In this document: positions 54,457 to 62,872 of the stretch, piece after piece
Layout: each line of letters begins with the position of its first letter
How positions within the stretch are numbered: position 1 is the stretch's first letter
DNA from: Sphingomonas sp. KRR8
GTDB lineage: Bacteria > Pseudomonadota > Alphaproteobacteria > Sphingomonadales > Sphingomonadaceae
Direction: 5' to 3'
Assembly: GCF_023559245.1 (NCBI RefSeq)
Contig: NZ_CP097462.1
Location: forward strand, 2,352,001-2,416,000
DNA: 64,000 bases
Made by a program: the position numbers and the translations under genes
Notes under the pieces: model-generated
What the model was told of the DNA's origin: nothing
The model's database searches: none
What the model saw: only the letters and a program-made list of their open reading frames with translations

Positions 54457-54852
54457 ATGTTCCTGCTACCGTTTGCTGCCGCGTCGATCGCCACCGCCGT
54501 TCCCTCGAATGACCCTTCGCTGCAGCCGGACCTGTCCCGCTCCGAGGCGCTGGTGCGGGCCGATCAGCTGTTTGCGCGATTCGACCTCAATCAGGACGGC
54601 GTGATCACGCACGGCGAGGCGGAAGTGGAAGGCAGCAAGCTGATGCTGCTGCGCGCGATCACCGGGCGCGACTCAGCGCCGGGCCTTGGCGGCCACACGC
54701 TGGAGTATCTCAAGGCCCGGTTCGGCGGAGCTGCCTTTGTGACGCGGCCACAGTTCGAGGCCGCGTGGCTTGCGCACTTCGATGCGATGGACACCAATCA
54801 CGACGGAATCCTCACCGCGGCCGAGCGGGTCGCCGCAGTTCGGGGGCGCTGA
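54457..54852 (+). CDS. EF-hand domain protein, exported
   Basis: 131 residues from ATG 54457 preceded by GAAGGAGTG. Signal peptide to about residue 15 (FLLPFAAASIATA). Two calcium loops: DLNQDGVITHGE (about 43-54) and DTNHDGILTAAE (about 112-123), each with proper D-x-N/D-x-D-G-x-I/L-x-x-x-E residues. The stretch between them is a helical spacer. Periplasmic calcium-binding proteins of this shape are common in sphingomonads and uncharacterised. Confidence 0.87.
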   Translation: MFLLPFAAASIATAVPSNDPSLQPDLSRSEALVRADQLFARFDLNQDGVITHGEAEVEGSKLMLLRAITGRDSAPGLGGHTLEYLKARFGGAAFVTRPQFEAAWLAHFDAMDTNHDGILTAAERVAAVRGR

Positions 54853-54899
54853 GCCGCGCCCGCCTTGCCGCACCGCAGCAAGGCCGTCACACTGCCAGG

Positions 54900-56078
54900 A
54901 TGGACACCGACTTCTACCGAATCCGCCGGCTACCGCCCTACGTCTTCGCCGAGGTGAATGCGATGAAGGCCGCCGCGCGGGCGCGGGGAGAGGACATCGT
55001 CGACCTCGGCATGGGCAATCCTGATGGCGCCCCTCCCCGACACGTCGTCGCCAAGCTGGCCGAAGTCGCCGCCAGCCCGAGCGCCCACGGCTATAGCGCC
55101 AGCCGCGGCATACCCGGCCTCCGCAAGGCCCAGGCCGCTTATTATGAGCGTCGTTTCGGGGTGACCCTCGATCCTGACAAGGAGATCATCGTCACCCTGG
55201 GCTCCAAGGAAGGCCTCGCCAATCTCGCGCAGGCGATCACTGCGCCCGGTGACGTGGTGTTGGCGCCTAACCCCTCTTATCCTATTCACAGCTTCGGCTT
55301 CATTATCGCCGGCGCGGCGATCCGCTCCATCCCCGCCGCACCGGGCGAGGACTTCTTCGAGCGCCTCCGCCTCGCCATGCGCTACACCGTGCCGCGCCCC
55401 AAGGTGCTGGTGATCGGCTATCCCTCCAACCCGACCGCCTACGTCGCCGACAAGCCCTTCTACGAGCGGCTGGTCGCCTTCGCGCGCGAGCACGGGATCT
55501 GGATCATCTCGGACCTCGCTTACGCCGAGATCTACTTCGGGGAGGAGCCGACCCCGTCGATCCTAGCGGTCGAAGGGGCAAAGGACGTGGCGGTCGAGTT
55601 CACCTCCATGTCCAAGACCTATTCGATGGCCGGCTGGCGAATCGGCTTCGCAGTCGGCAATCCCATTCTGATCGAGGCGCTCGCGAGGGTGAAGTCCTAC
55701 CTCGACTATGGCGCCTTCACGCCGGTGCAGGCCGCTGCCGTCGCTGCCCTGAATGGCCCGCAGGACTGCGTGGCCGCCAACCGCGCGCTCTACAAGAAGC
55801 GGCGCGATGTGTTGGTGGAAAGCTTTGGTCGTGCCGGCTGGGACATTCCCGTCCCGCAGGCGAGCATGTTCGCCTGGGCGCCCATCCCCGACCGTTTCCG
55901 CGCAGCCGGCAGCATGGCGTTCGCCAAGGATTTGCTGACGAAGGCGGGAGTCGCCGTGGCGCCGGGCGTCGGCTTCGGCGAGGAAGGCGAAGGCTTCGTA
56001 CGGATCGCGCTGGTCGAGAATGAGCAGCGGCTCCGGCAGGCGGCGCGGGGCGTGAAGAAGCTCCTGGCGAGCCGCTGA
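54900..56078 (+). CDS. Class I/II aminotransferase (AlaC-like)
   Basis: 392 residues from ATG 54900 (MDTDFYRIRRLPPYVFAEV). PLP fold: DLGMGNPDGAPP, GYSASRGIPGLRKAQAAYY, LGSKEGLANL, PNPSYPIHSFG, YPSNPTAYVAD, and SMSKTYSMAGWRIGF with the catalytic Lys. The N-terminus and GMGNPD motif match AlaC/LL-DAP-aminotransferase-related alanine or glutamate-pyruvate transaminases, which run alanine synthesis. In many alphaproteobacteria it precedes homoserine dehydrogenase (hom); here hom is missing and an amidohydrolase remnant follows. Substrate by analogy only. Confidence 0.9.
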   Translation: MDTDFYRIRRLPPYVFAEVNAMKAAARARGEDIVDLGMGNPDGAPPRHVVAKLAEVAASPSAHGYSASRGIPGLRKAQAAYYERRFGVTLDPDKEIIVTLGSKEGLANLAQAITAPGDVVLAPNPSYPIHSFGFIIAGAAIRSIPAAPGEDFFERLRLAMRYTVPRPKVLVIGYPSNPTAYVADKPFYERLVAFAREHGIWIISDLAYAEIYFGEEPTPSILAVEGAKDVAVEFTSMSKTYSMAGWRIGFAVGNPILIEALARVKSYLDYGAFTPVQAAAVAALNGPQDCVAANRALYKKRRDVLVESFGRAGWDIPVPQASMFAWAPIPDRFRAAGSMAFAKDLLTKAGVAVAPGVGFGEEGEGFVRIALVENEQRLRQAARGVKKLLASR

Positions 56079-56091
56079 CGGGCCTGACCGT

Positions 56092-56262
56092 CTAGCCGCC
56101 GGCTCCGTGCCGGCGACAAGCACCGCCGCCCGGCCAGCCTGTCCACCCGGGTCCCCGCACAAACCTGTGCGGCGTGGCACCGGTGGGCTCGCCACCCTTG
56201 AGCACCTGGACCCCATTCACGAAGACGTCGCGCACCCCCGTGGGGATCAGCGTGATTCGGTG
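56092..56262 (-). pseudogene. 3' remnant of an N-acyl-D-amino-acid deacylase/amidohydrolase gene
   Basis: Reading the minus strand from about 56262 to the TAG at 56094-56092 gives an open frame with HRITLIPTGVRDVFVNG, VLKGGEPTGATPHR and RGPGWTGWPGGG. These are the last roughly 55 residues of D-aminoacylase-type amidohydrolases, which end in a ...VRDVFVNG.....GEPTGA.PGR..RGPGW pattern. There is no start codon and the rest of the gene is absent; the beginning runs into the 3' end of the next minus-strand gene in another frame. I infer deletion of the rest, leaving a short scar. Confidence 0.6.
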
Positions 56263-57920
56263 ATCTCACTTCTGATCAGCGCGGGCTGAACAATGCCGCT
56301 GGCGATGATCCGCTGCATGGCCTGACCGAGGTTGAAGGGCCTCCGCTCCATTTCCGCAGCGTGCGACTGGAGCGCAATCAGCTCATCCAACTGCACCTTA
56401 CCGATGATGTAGCTTGGGCCGTAGCCGGGCTGGCGAAGGTAAAGCAGCTGCTCGAAGCCAACGAGGCGGCTGTTCGGATCGGACCATCCGCGCGGCGTCC
56501 ATTGTGCGTGGAAGCGGCCCGCTTCGGCCAGGTTGATTTCGTTGCTCTGTACGCGCAGCGACGCAAGACCTCGGGCGGCGCGGTTTGCAAGCATGATCCA
56601 GACAAGTTCGCGCCCGTGTGGCTCATCGTCGTAGAGGCCCGCCTGCATGAGGATTTCCTCCATGGCGGTCGCGAAACCTTCGGATCGATCCGCGTAGATG
56701 TTGAAGAGCGGCGGTGTGGCGCGGATCGGACTTGCGTGCGGCTCGAACTTCAGGCGCGCAAGCTCGATCCAATGGAATTGGTGCGAGGAAAGCGGCAGCG
56801 GATCAAGCGCCGTTACGTGGGTGAAGAAGTTGCGCTGCGCTGGCGGCGTGTAGTCGCCGAGCTGACCGAACAGCGCGCTGCGGTAGTAAGGACGGTCCGC
56901 AATGAACCCGGCTCCGACCAGCAATCTGTAAAGCCGTTCCTCGCGCGCTTCGGCCACTTGTTTGTAGGCGGCCGGATCGCTGATCTCCGGTATTGGCCGC
57001 TCGGAGCGGTTGCGAATTTCCTCGAGCCTCAATGAGGCGAGCGAACGGTCGAGCTCCCGCTGCAGGATCATGACCTGCTGGTCGTAGTCATAAGGGCTCA
57101 GCAGGACGTTCTTGAGGTACCAGTTGTAGTTCTCCTTGCCGACTCCCGAGGGCCCGGCCCGTCGTGGCGCTTCGGCACGGATCCACGCGGCGAATTCCTC
57201 GGAGGCTATTCGCGCGGCGCGGACGGCCGTTCGCAGACGCGCACTTCCCCCAGCAAGCGATGCCGTCCGGCGCCCGCCCAAATCGTTAAGGGACAGGGTG
57301 CCGGTTTCCAGCGCGGCCAGCGCCTCCGCTTGCTCGGTGAACGCCCGATCGCCGTAGGCCCACAAGTCATGAGCGTTGCTCGACGCCAGATTGACGCGGG
57401 CTGCGGAAAGCAAAGCAGGCACTGTCTCCAGCGCTTCCGCCAGCCGGCGATCGTCGGCGCGGCTAAGCGGGTAGGTGAATTGCCAAAGGTCGACGTTAGG
57501 TTCGGCCGAAGGGCCTTCATGGGCCGGAACGTCGCTCATTTCGGCGAAGACCGTTTGGTAGAAGCCCGGGTCACGGGCCCACGGACGAAGCACGCGCTGG
57601 AAGAAATCCAGGGCGTTTACTTCCGTCTCCAGAAAGCGGGCGTCATTTGCCTGCGCGACGTTCATGCCGCTGCGATCGATTGCCGCAAGGCGCCTTCGCC
57701 ACTCTGGAAGGGCGGCAGCCTGCCGGGCCATCGCCGACGCCGAATAGTCCGGTACGCCGTTGACGATTGTCGGTCGGACAAAGGTCCGCCAGTCATGGAA
57801 CAGCGCAACCAGTCCTGCATGAGCAGCGGTCGTCTGCCCGGATGGCGCCGGGGGTGGTACTGCCGCCTCCAATGAGGTGGTTGCACACACCAAGGCCAAC
57901 GCCATCGACAAGTACCGCAT
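56247..57920 (-). CDS. DUF885-like exported protein lacking the HEGxPGH motif
   Basis: 557 residues with a signal peptide (residues 1-19, LALVCATTSLEAA). Internally GVGKENYNWYLKNVLLSPYDYDQQVMI and long charged helices resemble the DUF885 family, as in the lipoprotein at 12,693. Yet the zinc motif HEGEPGH is not seen anywhere; the corresponding part has SEGFATAMEEILMQAG instead. It may be a non-catalytic or differently catalytic paralogue, or family membership could be wrong. The gene ends inside the amidohydrolase scar. Upstream 200 bases are shared with the divergent chemoreceptor. Confidence 0.6.
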   Translation of the reverse strand: MRYLSMALALVCATTSLEAAVPPPAPSGQTTAAHAGLVALFHDWRTFVRPTIVNGVPDYSASAMARQAAALPEWRRRLAAIDRSGMNVAQANDARFLETEVNALDFFQRVLRPWARDPGFYQTVFAEMSDVPAHEGPSAEPNVDLWQFTYPLSRADDRRLAEALETVPALLSAARVNLASSNAHDLWAYGDRAFTEQAEALAALETGTLSLNDLGGRRTASLAGGSARLRTAVRAARIASEEFAAWIRAEAPRRAGPSGVGKENYNWYLKNVLLSPYDYDQQVMILQRELDRSLASLRLEEIRNRSERPIPEISDPAAYKQVAEAREERLYRLLVGAGFIADRPYYRSALFGQLGDYTPPAQRNFFTHVTALDPLPLSSHQFHWIELARLKFEPHASPIRATPPLFNIYADRSEGFATAMEEILMQAGLYDDEPHGRELVWIMLANRAARGLASLRVQSNEINLAEAGRFHAQWTPRGWSDPNSRLVGFEQLLYLRQPGYGPSYIIGKVQLDELIALQSHAAEMERRPFNLGQAMQRIIASGIVQPALIRSEITESR

Positions 57921-58122
57921 ATGCTTTCCCCCGGGGGCTTACTTCACCTTACCTGGCAGGCAACGCAAGTGCGCGATTGTGGCGAAGCCGTCGACCCGAG
58001 GGGAGGGCCGCTCACCCGGGCAACCCTTTGCGAAGTGGTGTGAAGTGGTGGACTTTAAATCACGTGGCCCGAACCGCACCCGCGTTGCAGCAGCTAAATA
58101 GCGGAGATGTAGGGACTAGCTC

Positions 58123-60042
58123 ATGGCTAGCGCTCTCAGCCCCCGGACTGAGGAACTCCGCATGCTTAAATACTATTTGGCCAATACGCGTATCGCCGTG
58201 AAAGTCCTGACAGTCCTTGGGCTGCTGGGCGTCATTTCCATCGTCATGGCAGTGATGAATGCCGTGTCTTTCAACAGTATCGACAACAGCTATTCGCTTC
58301 TCGTCGGACATCAGCTCCCTGCGACCACCCATCTGGTTCGCGCCAACCGCTTCATCGTTGAGCTGGTGAAGGATGCGGATTTCGCCGTCGCGGCCGGCAA
58401 TCAGGGGGGCAGTGCAGACGATGCCCTCGCCGCTATCGGAGCCGCGCATCGTGATGCGCTTTCCTCGATCGAAAAGGCGGTGGAGCTTGATCCGGTAATC
58501 GCCGGTCGTGCGGGCGAGCTTCGCAGCGCCATGGACGAGATCAAGCGAAAGGCCGAAGCCGCGGTGTCGCTGACACGCGCGGGCGATTCGGCCGGCGCCA
58601 GCAAGTCCCTCAAGAGTGCCGACGCGCAGCTTCGGCAGCTCAGTGCTTCCATGCGGGATTATAATGAAGCGCGGGTCAAGAACACGGCCGCTCAATCAGA
58701 TGCGCTGAGCGCCAGCACGCGTCAGCTGATCACGACCAACCTCATCTTGACTGTGCTGGCGACCCTGGGCGGCCTTGTGTTGGCTTACTGGATCGTGCGT
58801 CAGGGCGTCGTCGTGCCCGTCGCCAACATGAGCCGGAACATGCGCCGGCTGGTCGATGGTGATCGCGATTTTGAGGTGCCGTGCGCCCAGCGCAAGGACG
58901 AGTTCGGCCGCATGGGCGAGGCACTGCTTACGTTTCGTGACGCCGCTCGCGAACAGGTTCATCTGCAGGCCGCGAAGGACCGCTGCGAGGCTGACCAACA
59001 GTTGGTTGTGGCCACGCTCAGCGAGAGCCTCGACCGTCTTGCAAAGGGTGATCTTTCAACCTCGGTGTCCGCGGAGTTCAGCGGCGACTATGCGGCGTTG
59101 AAGACCAACTTCAACGAAGCCGTCGCCCAGCTTCGGTCGCTGATCGGTTCGGTGATCACGTCGGCCGAGCAGCTGCGCACCGGTTCGATCGAGATTGCGC
59201 AGGCCAGTGAGGATCTGGCGCGGCGGACGGAGAGCAATGCCGCGAGCCTGGAGGAGACCGCGGCGGGCATCGGGCAGATGGACGGGCGCCTGAAAGCGAC
59301 CGCCAGCGCGGCGCGCGACACGGTGGCGCGCGCCGACCAGACCAAGGTGACGGTGGCCAGCGGCCGCTCGGTCGCGGATGAAGCGGTGCAGGCGATGGGT
59401 CGGGTCAGCGAAAGCGCCAAGGGGATCGACAGCGTGATCGAGGGCCTCGACAAGATCGCCTTCCAGACGCGCGTGCTGGCGATGAACGCGGCGGTCGAGG
59501 CCGGCCGTGCCGGCGAGGCCGGACGCGGGTTCGCGGTGGTCGCGGACCTGGTCAGCGCGCTGGCCATGCGGGCCGAGGAGGAAGCCAAGCGGGCGCGTGA
59601 CCAGCTCACCGTCACCCAGGCCGACGTGGTGACGGCGGTGGAAGCGGTGGAGAAGGTCGACGGCGCGTTGCAGAACATCTCGGGCGACGTCGAGCAGGTG
59701 CACAGCCTGCTGGCCACGATTGCCGCCGACAACCAGGCGCAGGCCGGCGCGATCACCGAGATAAACGCCGCGGTCGGCAGCATGGACCAGGCAACGCAGC
59801 AAAATGCGGCCATGGTGGAGGAAACTTCCGCCGCCGCCCGCAACCTCCTGGCCGAGGTCAACGCACTGTCCGAACAGGCGTCGCGGTTCACCACCGGCAC
59901 GGAAGCTGTCGCCAAGCCGCGCAACCTGCCGCGGGCCGGCAAGGAGGGCGCCTACCGCTCGCCGGTCAAGGCGCTGCCTGCCGAAGCCGTCGCCGCACTC
60001 AAGCCGCCTGCATCAGCGCAGGACGACTGGCGCGAGTTCTAG
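58123..60042 (+). CDS. Methyl-accepting chemotaxis protein
   Basis: 639 residues from ATG 58123; ATG 58162 (MLKYYLANTR) with GAGGAA just upstream is equally plausible. Two membrane helices (about residues 27-48 and 205-226) enclose a four-helix-bundle periplasmic sensor. HAMP segment (about 227-280) and cytoplasmic signalling domain (about 340-600) follow, with the hairpin tip IDSVIEGLDKIAFQTRVLAMNAAVEAGRAGEAGRGFAVVAD seen in parts. It ends DDWREF, a CheR/CheB-tether-like terminal. Feeds CheA/CheW; no che genes are nearby. A strong terminator follows. The sensed ligand is unknown. Confidence 0.93.
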   Translation: MASALSPRTEELRMLKYYLANTRIAVKVLTVLGLLGVISIVMAVMNAVSFNSIDNSYSLLVGHQLPATTHLVRANRFIVELVKDADFAVAAGNQGGSADDALAAIGAAHRDALSSIEKAVELDPVIAGRAGELRSAMDEIKRKAEAAVSLTRAGDSAGASKSLKSADAQLRQLSASMRDYNEARVKNTAAQSDALSASTRQLITTNLILTVLATLGGLVLAYWIVRQGVVVPVANMSRNMRRLVDGDRDFEVPCAQRKDEFGRMGEALLTFRDAAREQVHLQAAKDRCEADQQLVVATLSESLDRLAKGDLSTSVSAEFSGDYAALKTNFNEAVAQLRSLIGSVITSAEQLRTGSIEIAQASEDLARRTESNAASLEETAAGIGQMDGRLKATASAARDTVARADQTKVTVASGRSVADEAVQAMGRVSESAKGIDSVIEGLDKIAFQTRVLAMNAAVEAGRAGEAGRGFAVVADLVSALAMRAEEEAKRARDQLTVTQADVVTAVEAVEKVDGALQNISGDVEQVHSLLATIAADNQAQAGAITEINAAVGSMDQATQQNAAMVEETSAAARNLLAEVNALSEQASRFTTGTEAVAKPRNLPRAGKEGAYRSPVKALPAEAVAALKPPASAQDDWREF

Positions 60043-60064
60043 AGTTCCCCTGCTCGGGAACGCG

Positions 60065-60098
60065 AAAGGGCCGCGGCTAAAATACCGCGGCCCTTTTT
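60065..60098 (+). terminator. Intrinsic terminator between chemoreceptor and PilZ genes
   Basis: AAAGGGCCGCGG (60065-60076), loop CTAAAATA, CCGCGGCCCTTT (60085-60096), then TT. A perfect 12-base stem with five Ts from 60094. Placed between convergent genes it can stop both. Confidence 0.94.
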
Positions 60099-60144
60099 GC
60101 CGGATTGAAGATTACGCGGCGATCGCGGCGCCGCCGCCCAACGC

Positions 60145-60780
60145 TCAGCGCTTGCGACCGGCGTGCAGCTCCTTGACCCAGGGCAGGATGGCCTGCCAGC
60201 CGAGTTCGCGTTCAAAGCGGATGCCTGCGACCTTGTCGCGGCGCCAGATAACTTCGCCCGGCGGCACGCCGAGCCCTTCGATGAAGACCTGGACGGGCTC
60301 ATGTACCGCCGGCAGTTCTTCGCCCTCGATCTGCAATCCGCCCGCCGAGATGTTGCGGATGGTGGCGGGAAGGAACCGTTCGTCCTTGCGCAGCCAGGCG
60401 CTGGCCCGGACTTCCACGCGCGGCATCTGCCGGCGATCGGCCGGCTGTGCGACCAGCTGGCGGGTGATCAGAGCCATCACGTCGATCGGCCGGGTGAAGC
60501 GCACGCCCACGTCCTGCTCGCCGCGCCAGGCGATCACCGCCTCCACCCGTTGCCCATTGCCAAGTTCCATGAACAGGCCAGCGCCGAGCGGCACGTCGAG
60601 CCAGCCGCGCAGGGTCGCGCCCAGGGCGGAAATATCGCGGATTTCGGAGTCGAGGGCAACCGGCCCAATGTGCACGGTGGTGGGGTCGAGCGGCTCTTCG
60701 GGTTCTGGCACAAAGCCGGCTCCATCCAGCCAGGGCAGCCTGGACGGCAGGACAAAAGTAGTGGCGGTCGCGTCCGTCAC
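60145..60780 (-). CDS. Protein with two PilZ domains
   Basis: 211 residues. First PilZ-like domain (about 30-105) has RDISALGATLRG (DxSxxG) but lacks a clear RxxxR box. The second (about 115-205) has the full set: RRQMPRVEV (RxxxR) and RNISAGGLQIEG (N/DxSxxG), so it likely binds cyclic di-GMP. Such receptors act on motility and polysaccharide output. It converges on the chemoreceptor gene, so the two motility-related genes are neighbours but not an operon. Confidence 0.88.
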   Translation of the reverse strand: MTDATATTFVLPSRLPWLDGAGFVPEPEEPLDPTTVHIGPVALDSEIRDISALGATLRGWLDVPLGAGLFMELGNGQRVEAVIAWRGEQDVGVRFTRPIDVMALITRQLVAQPADRRQMPRVEVRASAWLRKDERFLPATIRNISAGGLQIEGEELPAVHEPVQVFIEGLGVPPGEVIWRRDKVAGIRFERELGWQAILPWVKELHAGRKR

Positions 60781-60859
60781 GGATATTCGGGCCTCATCGG
60801 CAGTGGACCCCAGCCTTCCGCTCTTGACCCTAAGAAAAGACTAACAGAGCAAGCCGGGG

Positions 60860-61330
60860 ATGACCTCCACGCCCGAAACTGCCCGTCAGGTGGCACAGAT
60901 CATCCAGCTGGCCGTCGCGCCGGTGTTCCTGCTGGCAGGCATCGGCGCCTTTCTGAACGTTTGCGCGTCCCGTCTCGCGCGGATCGTCGACCGAGCCCGC
61001 GAGGTAACGCCCAAGCTGCTGGCCAGCCGCGGCGGCAAGCATGACGGCTACGTTCGGGACCTGCGGGTGCTCGACCGGCGCATGCACATGGTGAGTTGGG
61101 CGATCAGCGTCACCGTCCTCTCGGCAGTGTTGGTCTGCGCCGTGGTCGTTCTGCTATTTGCGGCGTCCCTGGTGAACCTTCACGTGGGCACGGCCATCGC
61201 GCTGATGTTCATCGGCTCGATGGTAAGTCTCGCCTGCGGCTTCTTCATCTTCCTGGTGGAGACCCGCGTCGCTGCGCGAGCGCTCCGGATTGACCGCGAC
61301 ATTCTCGAGCATGAACCCGACAAAGGCTAA
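60860..61330 (+). CDS. DUF2721 family membrane protein
   Basis: 156 residues. IIQLAVAPVFLLAGIGAFLN, then the conserved basic ASRLARIVDRAR and LRVLDRRM region, then two more membrane helices (about 75-98 and 105-130). This is the DUF2721 pattern; function unknown. ATG 60860; a gene-sized promoter gap of 79 bases separates it from the divergent PilZ gene. The 3' end overlaps the convergent lipoprotein gene by four bases. Confidence 0.87.
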   Translation: MTSTPETARQVAQIIQLAVAPVFLLAGIGAFLNVCASRLARIVDRAREVTPKLLASRGGKHDGYVRDLRVLDRRMHMVSWAISVTVLSAVLVCAVVVLLFAASLVNLHVGTAIALMFIGSMVSLACGFFIFLVETRVAARALRIDRDILEHEPDKG

Positions 61331-61770
61331 CTCGCTCGAAGGGCTGCGATCCGCGCCGGTTCCGGCACCTGCGCGGCCGGCGTCGTCCATACCCTCCAGC
61401 GGCCGTTCTGCTTGAGGCCGGCCGAAATCGCATGGTCGCTCGGCAGAATGACGAGATAGGATGTGCGGTCACCTCCCACCGTCACCAGCACCGGTCCATC
61501 CTTGACCAGCGCCGAACCCGTTTCCGCTGCCCGGCGGTAGCGCATGGCGTCGGGACCAAGCAGCGCGTTGAGGTCGATCGTCACCGGGCTCTTCTCGAAT
61601 AGACCACTGGCCGCGGGGGTGCGCCCGATCATGCCCGCCAACTCGGACCAGTCGCCCGGTGTCTCGCTCGTGACATTGAGCGGCGGGGTGACGGCGTTTT
61701 CCGCGATGTTGCCGTTGTTGGAGCAGGCGGCGAGGAACAACGGGAACAGGACGAGGGCAGGATGCTTCAT
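61327..61770 (-). CDS. Small lipoprotein of unknown function
   Basis: 147 residues. Signal peptide with lipobox LAAC (Cys16). Residues about 45-140 are a small alpha/beta domain: DWSELAGMIGRTPAASGLF and a run of strands (LVTVGGDRTSYLVILPSDHA). I do not recognise a family. Convergent overlap with DUF2721 by four bases; divergent from glpX with 81 bases between. Confidence 0.75.
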   Translation of the reverse strand: MKHPALVLFPLFLAACSNNGNIAENAVTPPLNVTSETPGDWSELAGMIGRTPAASGLFEKSPVTIDLNALLGPDAMRYRRAAETGSALVKDGPVLVTVGGDRTSYLVILPSDHAISAGLKQNGRWRVWTTPAAQVPEPARIAALRAS

Positions 61771-61851
61771 ACCCCGTCAACGCACCGTTGCCTCGACAGG
61801 AGCCATGCCGCTCCGTAAGCGCGGCGGGATAAGAACAAGGGGATACAGAAC

Positions 61852-62823
61852 ATGGTTTCCGCCAGCAGCGTGCTCGACCGTGTGCTCGTGCTTGAGATGG
61901 TCAGGGTGACCGAGGCCGCCGCCATTGCCGCGAGCAAGCTCATCGGGCGCGGCGACGAAAAGGCCGCGGACCATGCCGCGGTTGAAGCCATGCGCGCCGC
62001 GTTGAACGAGCTGCCGATGGACGGGACGGTCGTGATCGGCGAGGGCGAGCGCGACGAAGCGCCGATGCTGTTTATCGGCGAAAAGGTCGGCTCCGCGCAG
62101 GGCAGCGGTCCCAAGATCGACATCGCGCTTGATCCGCTGGAAGGCACGACCATCACCGCCAAGGCCGGCCCGAACGCGCTCGCGGTGCTCGCCATCGCTG
62201 AGCAGGGCGGACTTCTGAACGCGCCCGACGTCTACATGCAGAAACTGGCCATCGGGCCCGGTTACGCAGACGACGTGATCGATCTTGCCCGCAGCCCGAC
62301 CGAGAACGTCACCAGCCTGGCCCGGGCCAAGGGCGTGCAGCCGAACGAGATCAACGCCTGCGTCCTCGACCGGCCGCGCCACGAGGCGGTCATCGCCGAG
62401 CTTCGCGCGCTCGGCTGTGGCATCACGCTCATCCCAGACGGTGACGTCGCCGGGGTGATCGCGGTGACCGATCCCGACACGACCATCGACATCTACATGG
62501 GCTCGGGCGGTGCGCCGGAGGGCGTGCTGGCGGCCGCCGCGCTGCGCTGCGTCGGCGGGCAGATCCAGGGCAGGCTTCTGTTCCGCAACGACGACGAGCG
62601 TGGCCGGGCCCACCGCTGGGGCATCGACGACCTCGACCGCATCTATCGGCTCGACGACATGGCCAAGGGCGATTGCATCTTCGCGGCGACGGGTGTGACG
62701 GACGGATCGCTGCTGAAGGGCGTGAAGCGGCGCCGCAGCTTCATTTCGACGGAAAGCATCGTCATGCGGGCGAGCAGCGGCACCGTCCGCCGCGTGACCG
62801 GCGAGCATCACAAGCTCGCCTGA
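61852..62823 (+). CDS. glpX: Class II fructose-1,6-bisphosphatase
   Basis: 323 residues after AAGGGGAT. GlpX motifs: GRGDEKAADHAAVEAM, VIGEGERDEAPML, IALDPLEGTTITA (metal and phosphate site), MGSGGAPEGVLAAAAL and GVTDGSLLKGV. It dephosphorylates fructose 1,6-bisphosphate in gluconeogenesis, opposing the glycolytic direction served by pyk in the same window. Usual sphingomonad order is hom-glpX-recJ; hom is missing here, recJ follows at 50 bases. Confidence 0.95.
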   Translation: MVSASSVLDRVLVLEMVRVTEAAAIAASKLIGRGDEKAADHAAVEAMRAALNELPMDGTVVIGEGERDEAPMLFIGEKVGSAQGSGPKIDIALDPLEGTTITAKAGPNALAVLAIAEQGGLLNAPDVYMQKLAIGPGYADDVIDLARSPTENVTSLARAKGVQPNEINACVLDRPRHEAVIAELRALGCGITLIPDGDVAGVIAVTDPDTTIDIYMGSGGAPEGVLAAAALRCVGGQIQGRLLFRNDDERGRAHRWGIDDLDRIYRLDDMAKGDCIFAATGVTDGSLLKGVKRRRSFISTESIVMRASSGTVRRVTGEHHKLA

Positions 62824-62872
62824 GGTCCAGAACGGGATTCACGGGGGCACCAAAGGCGCCTACAAGGTGGCG

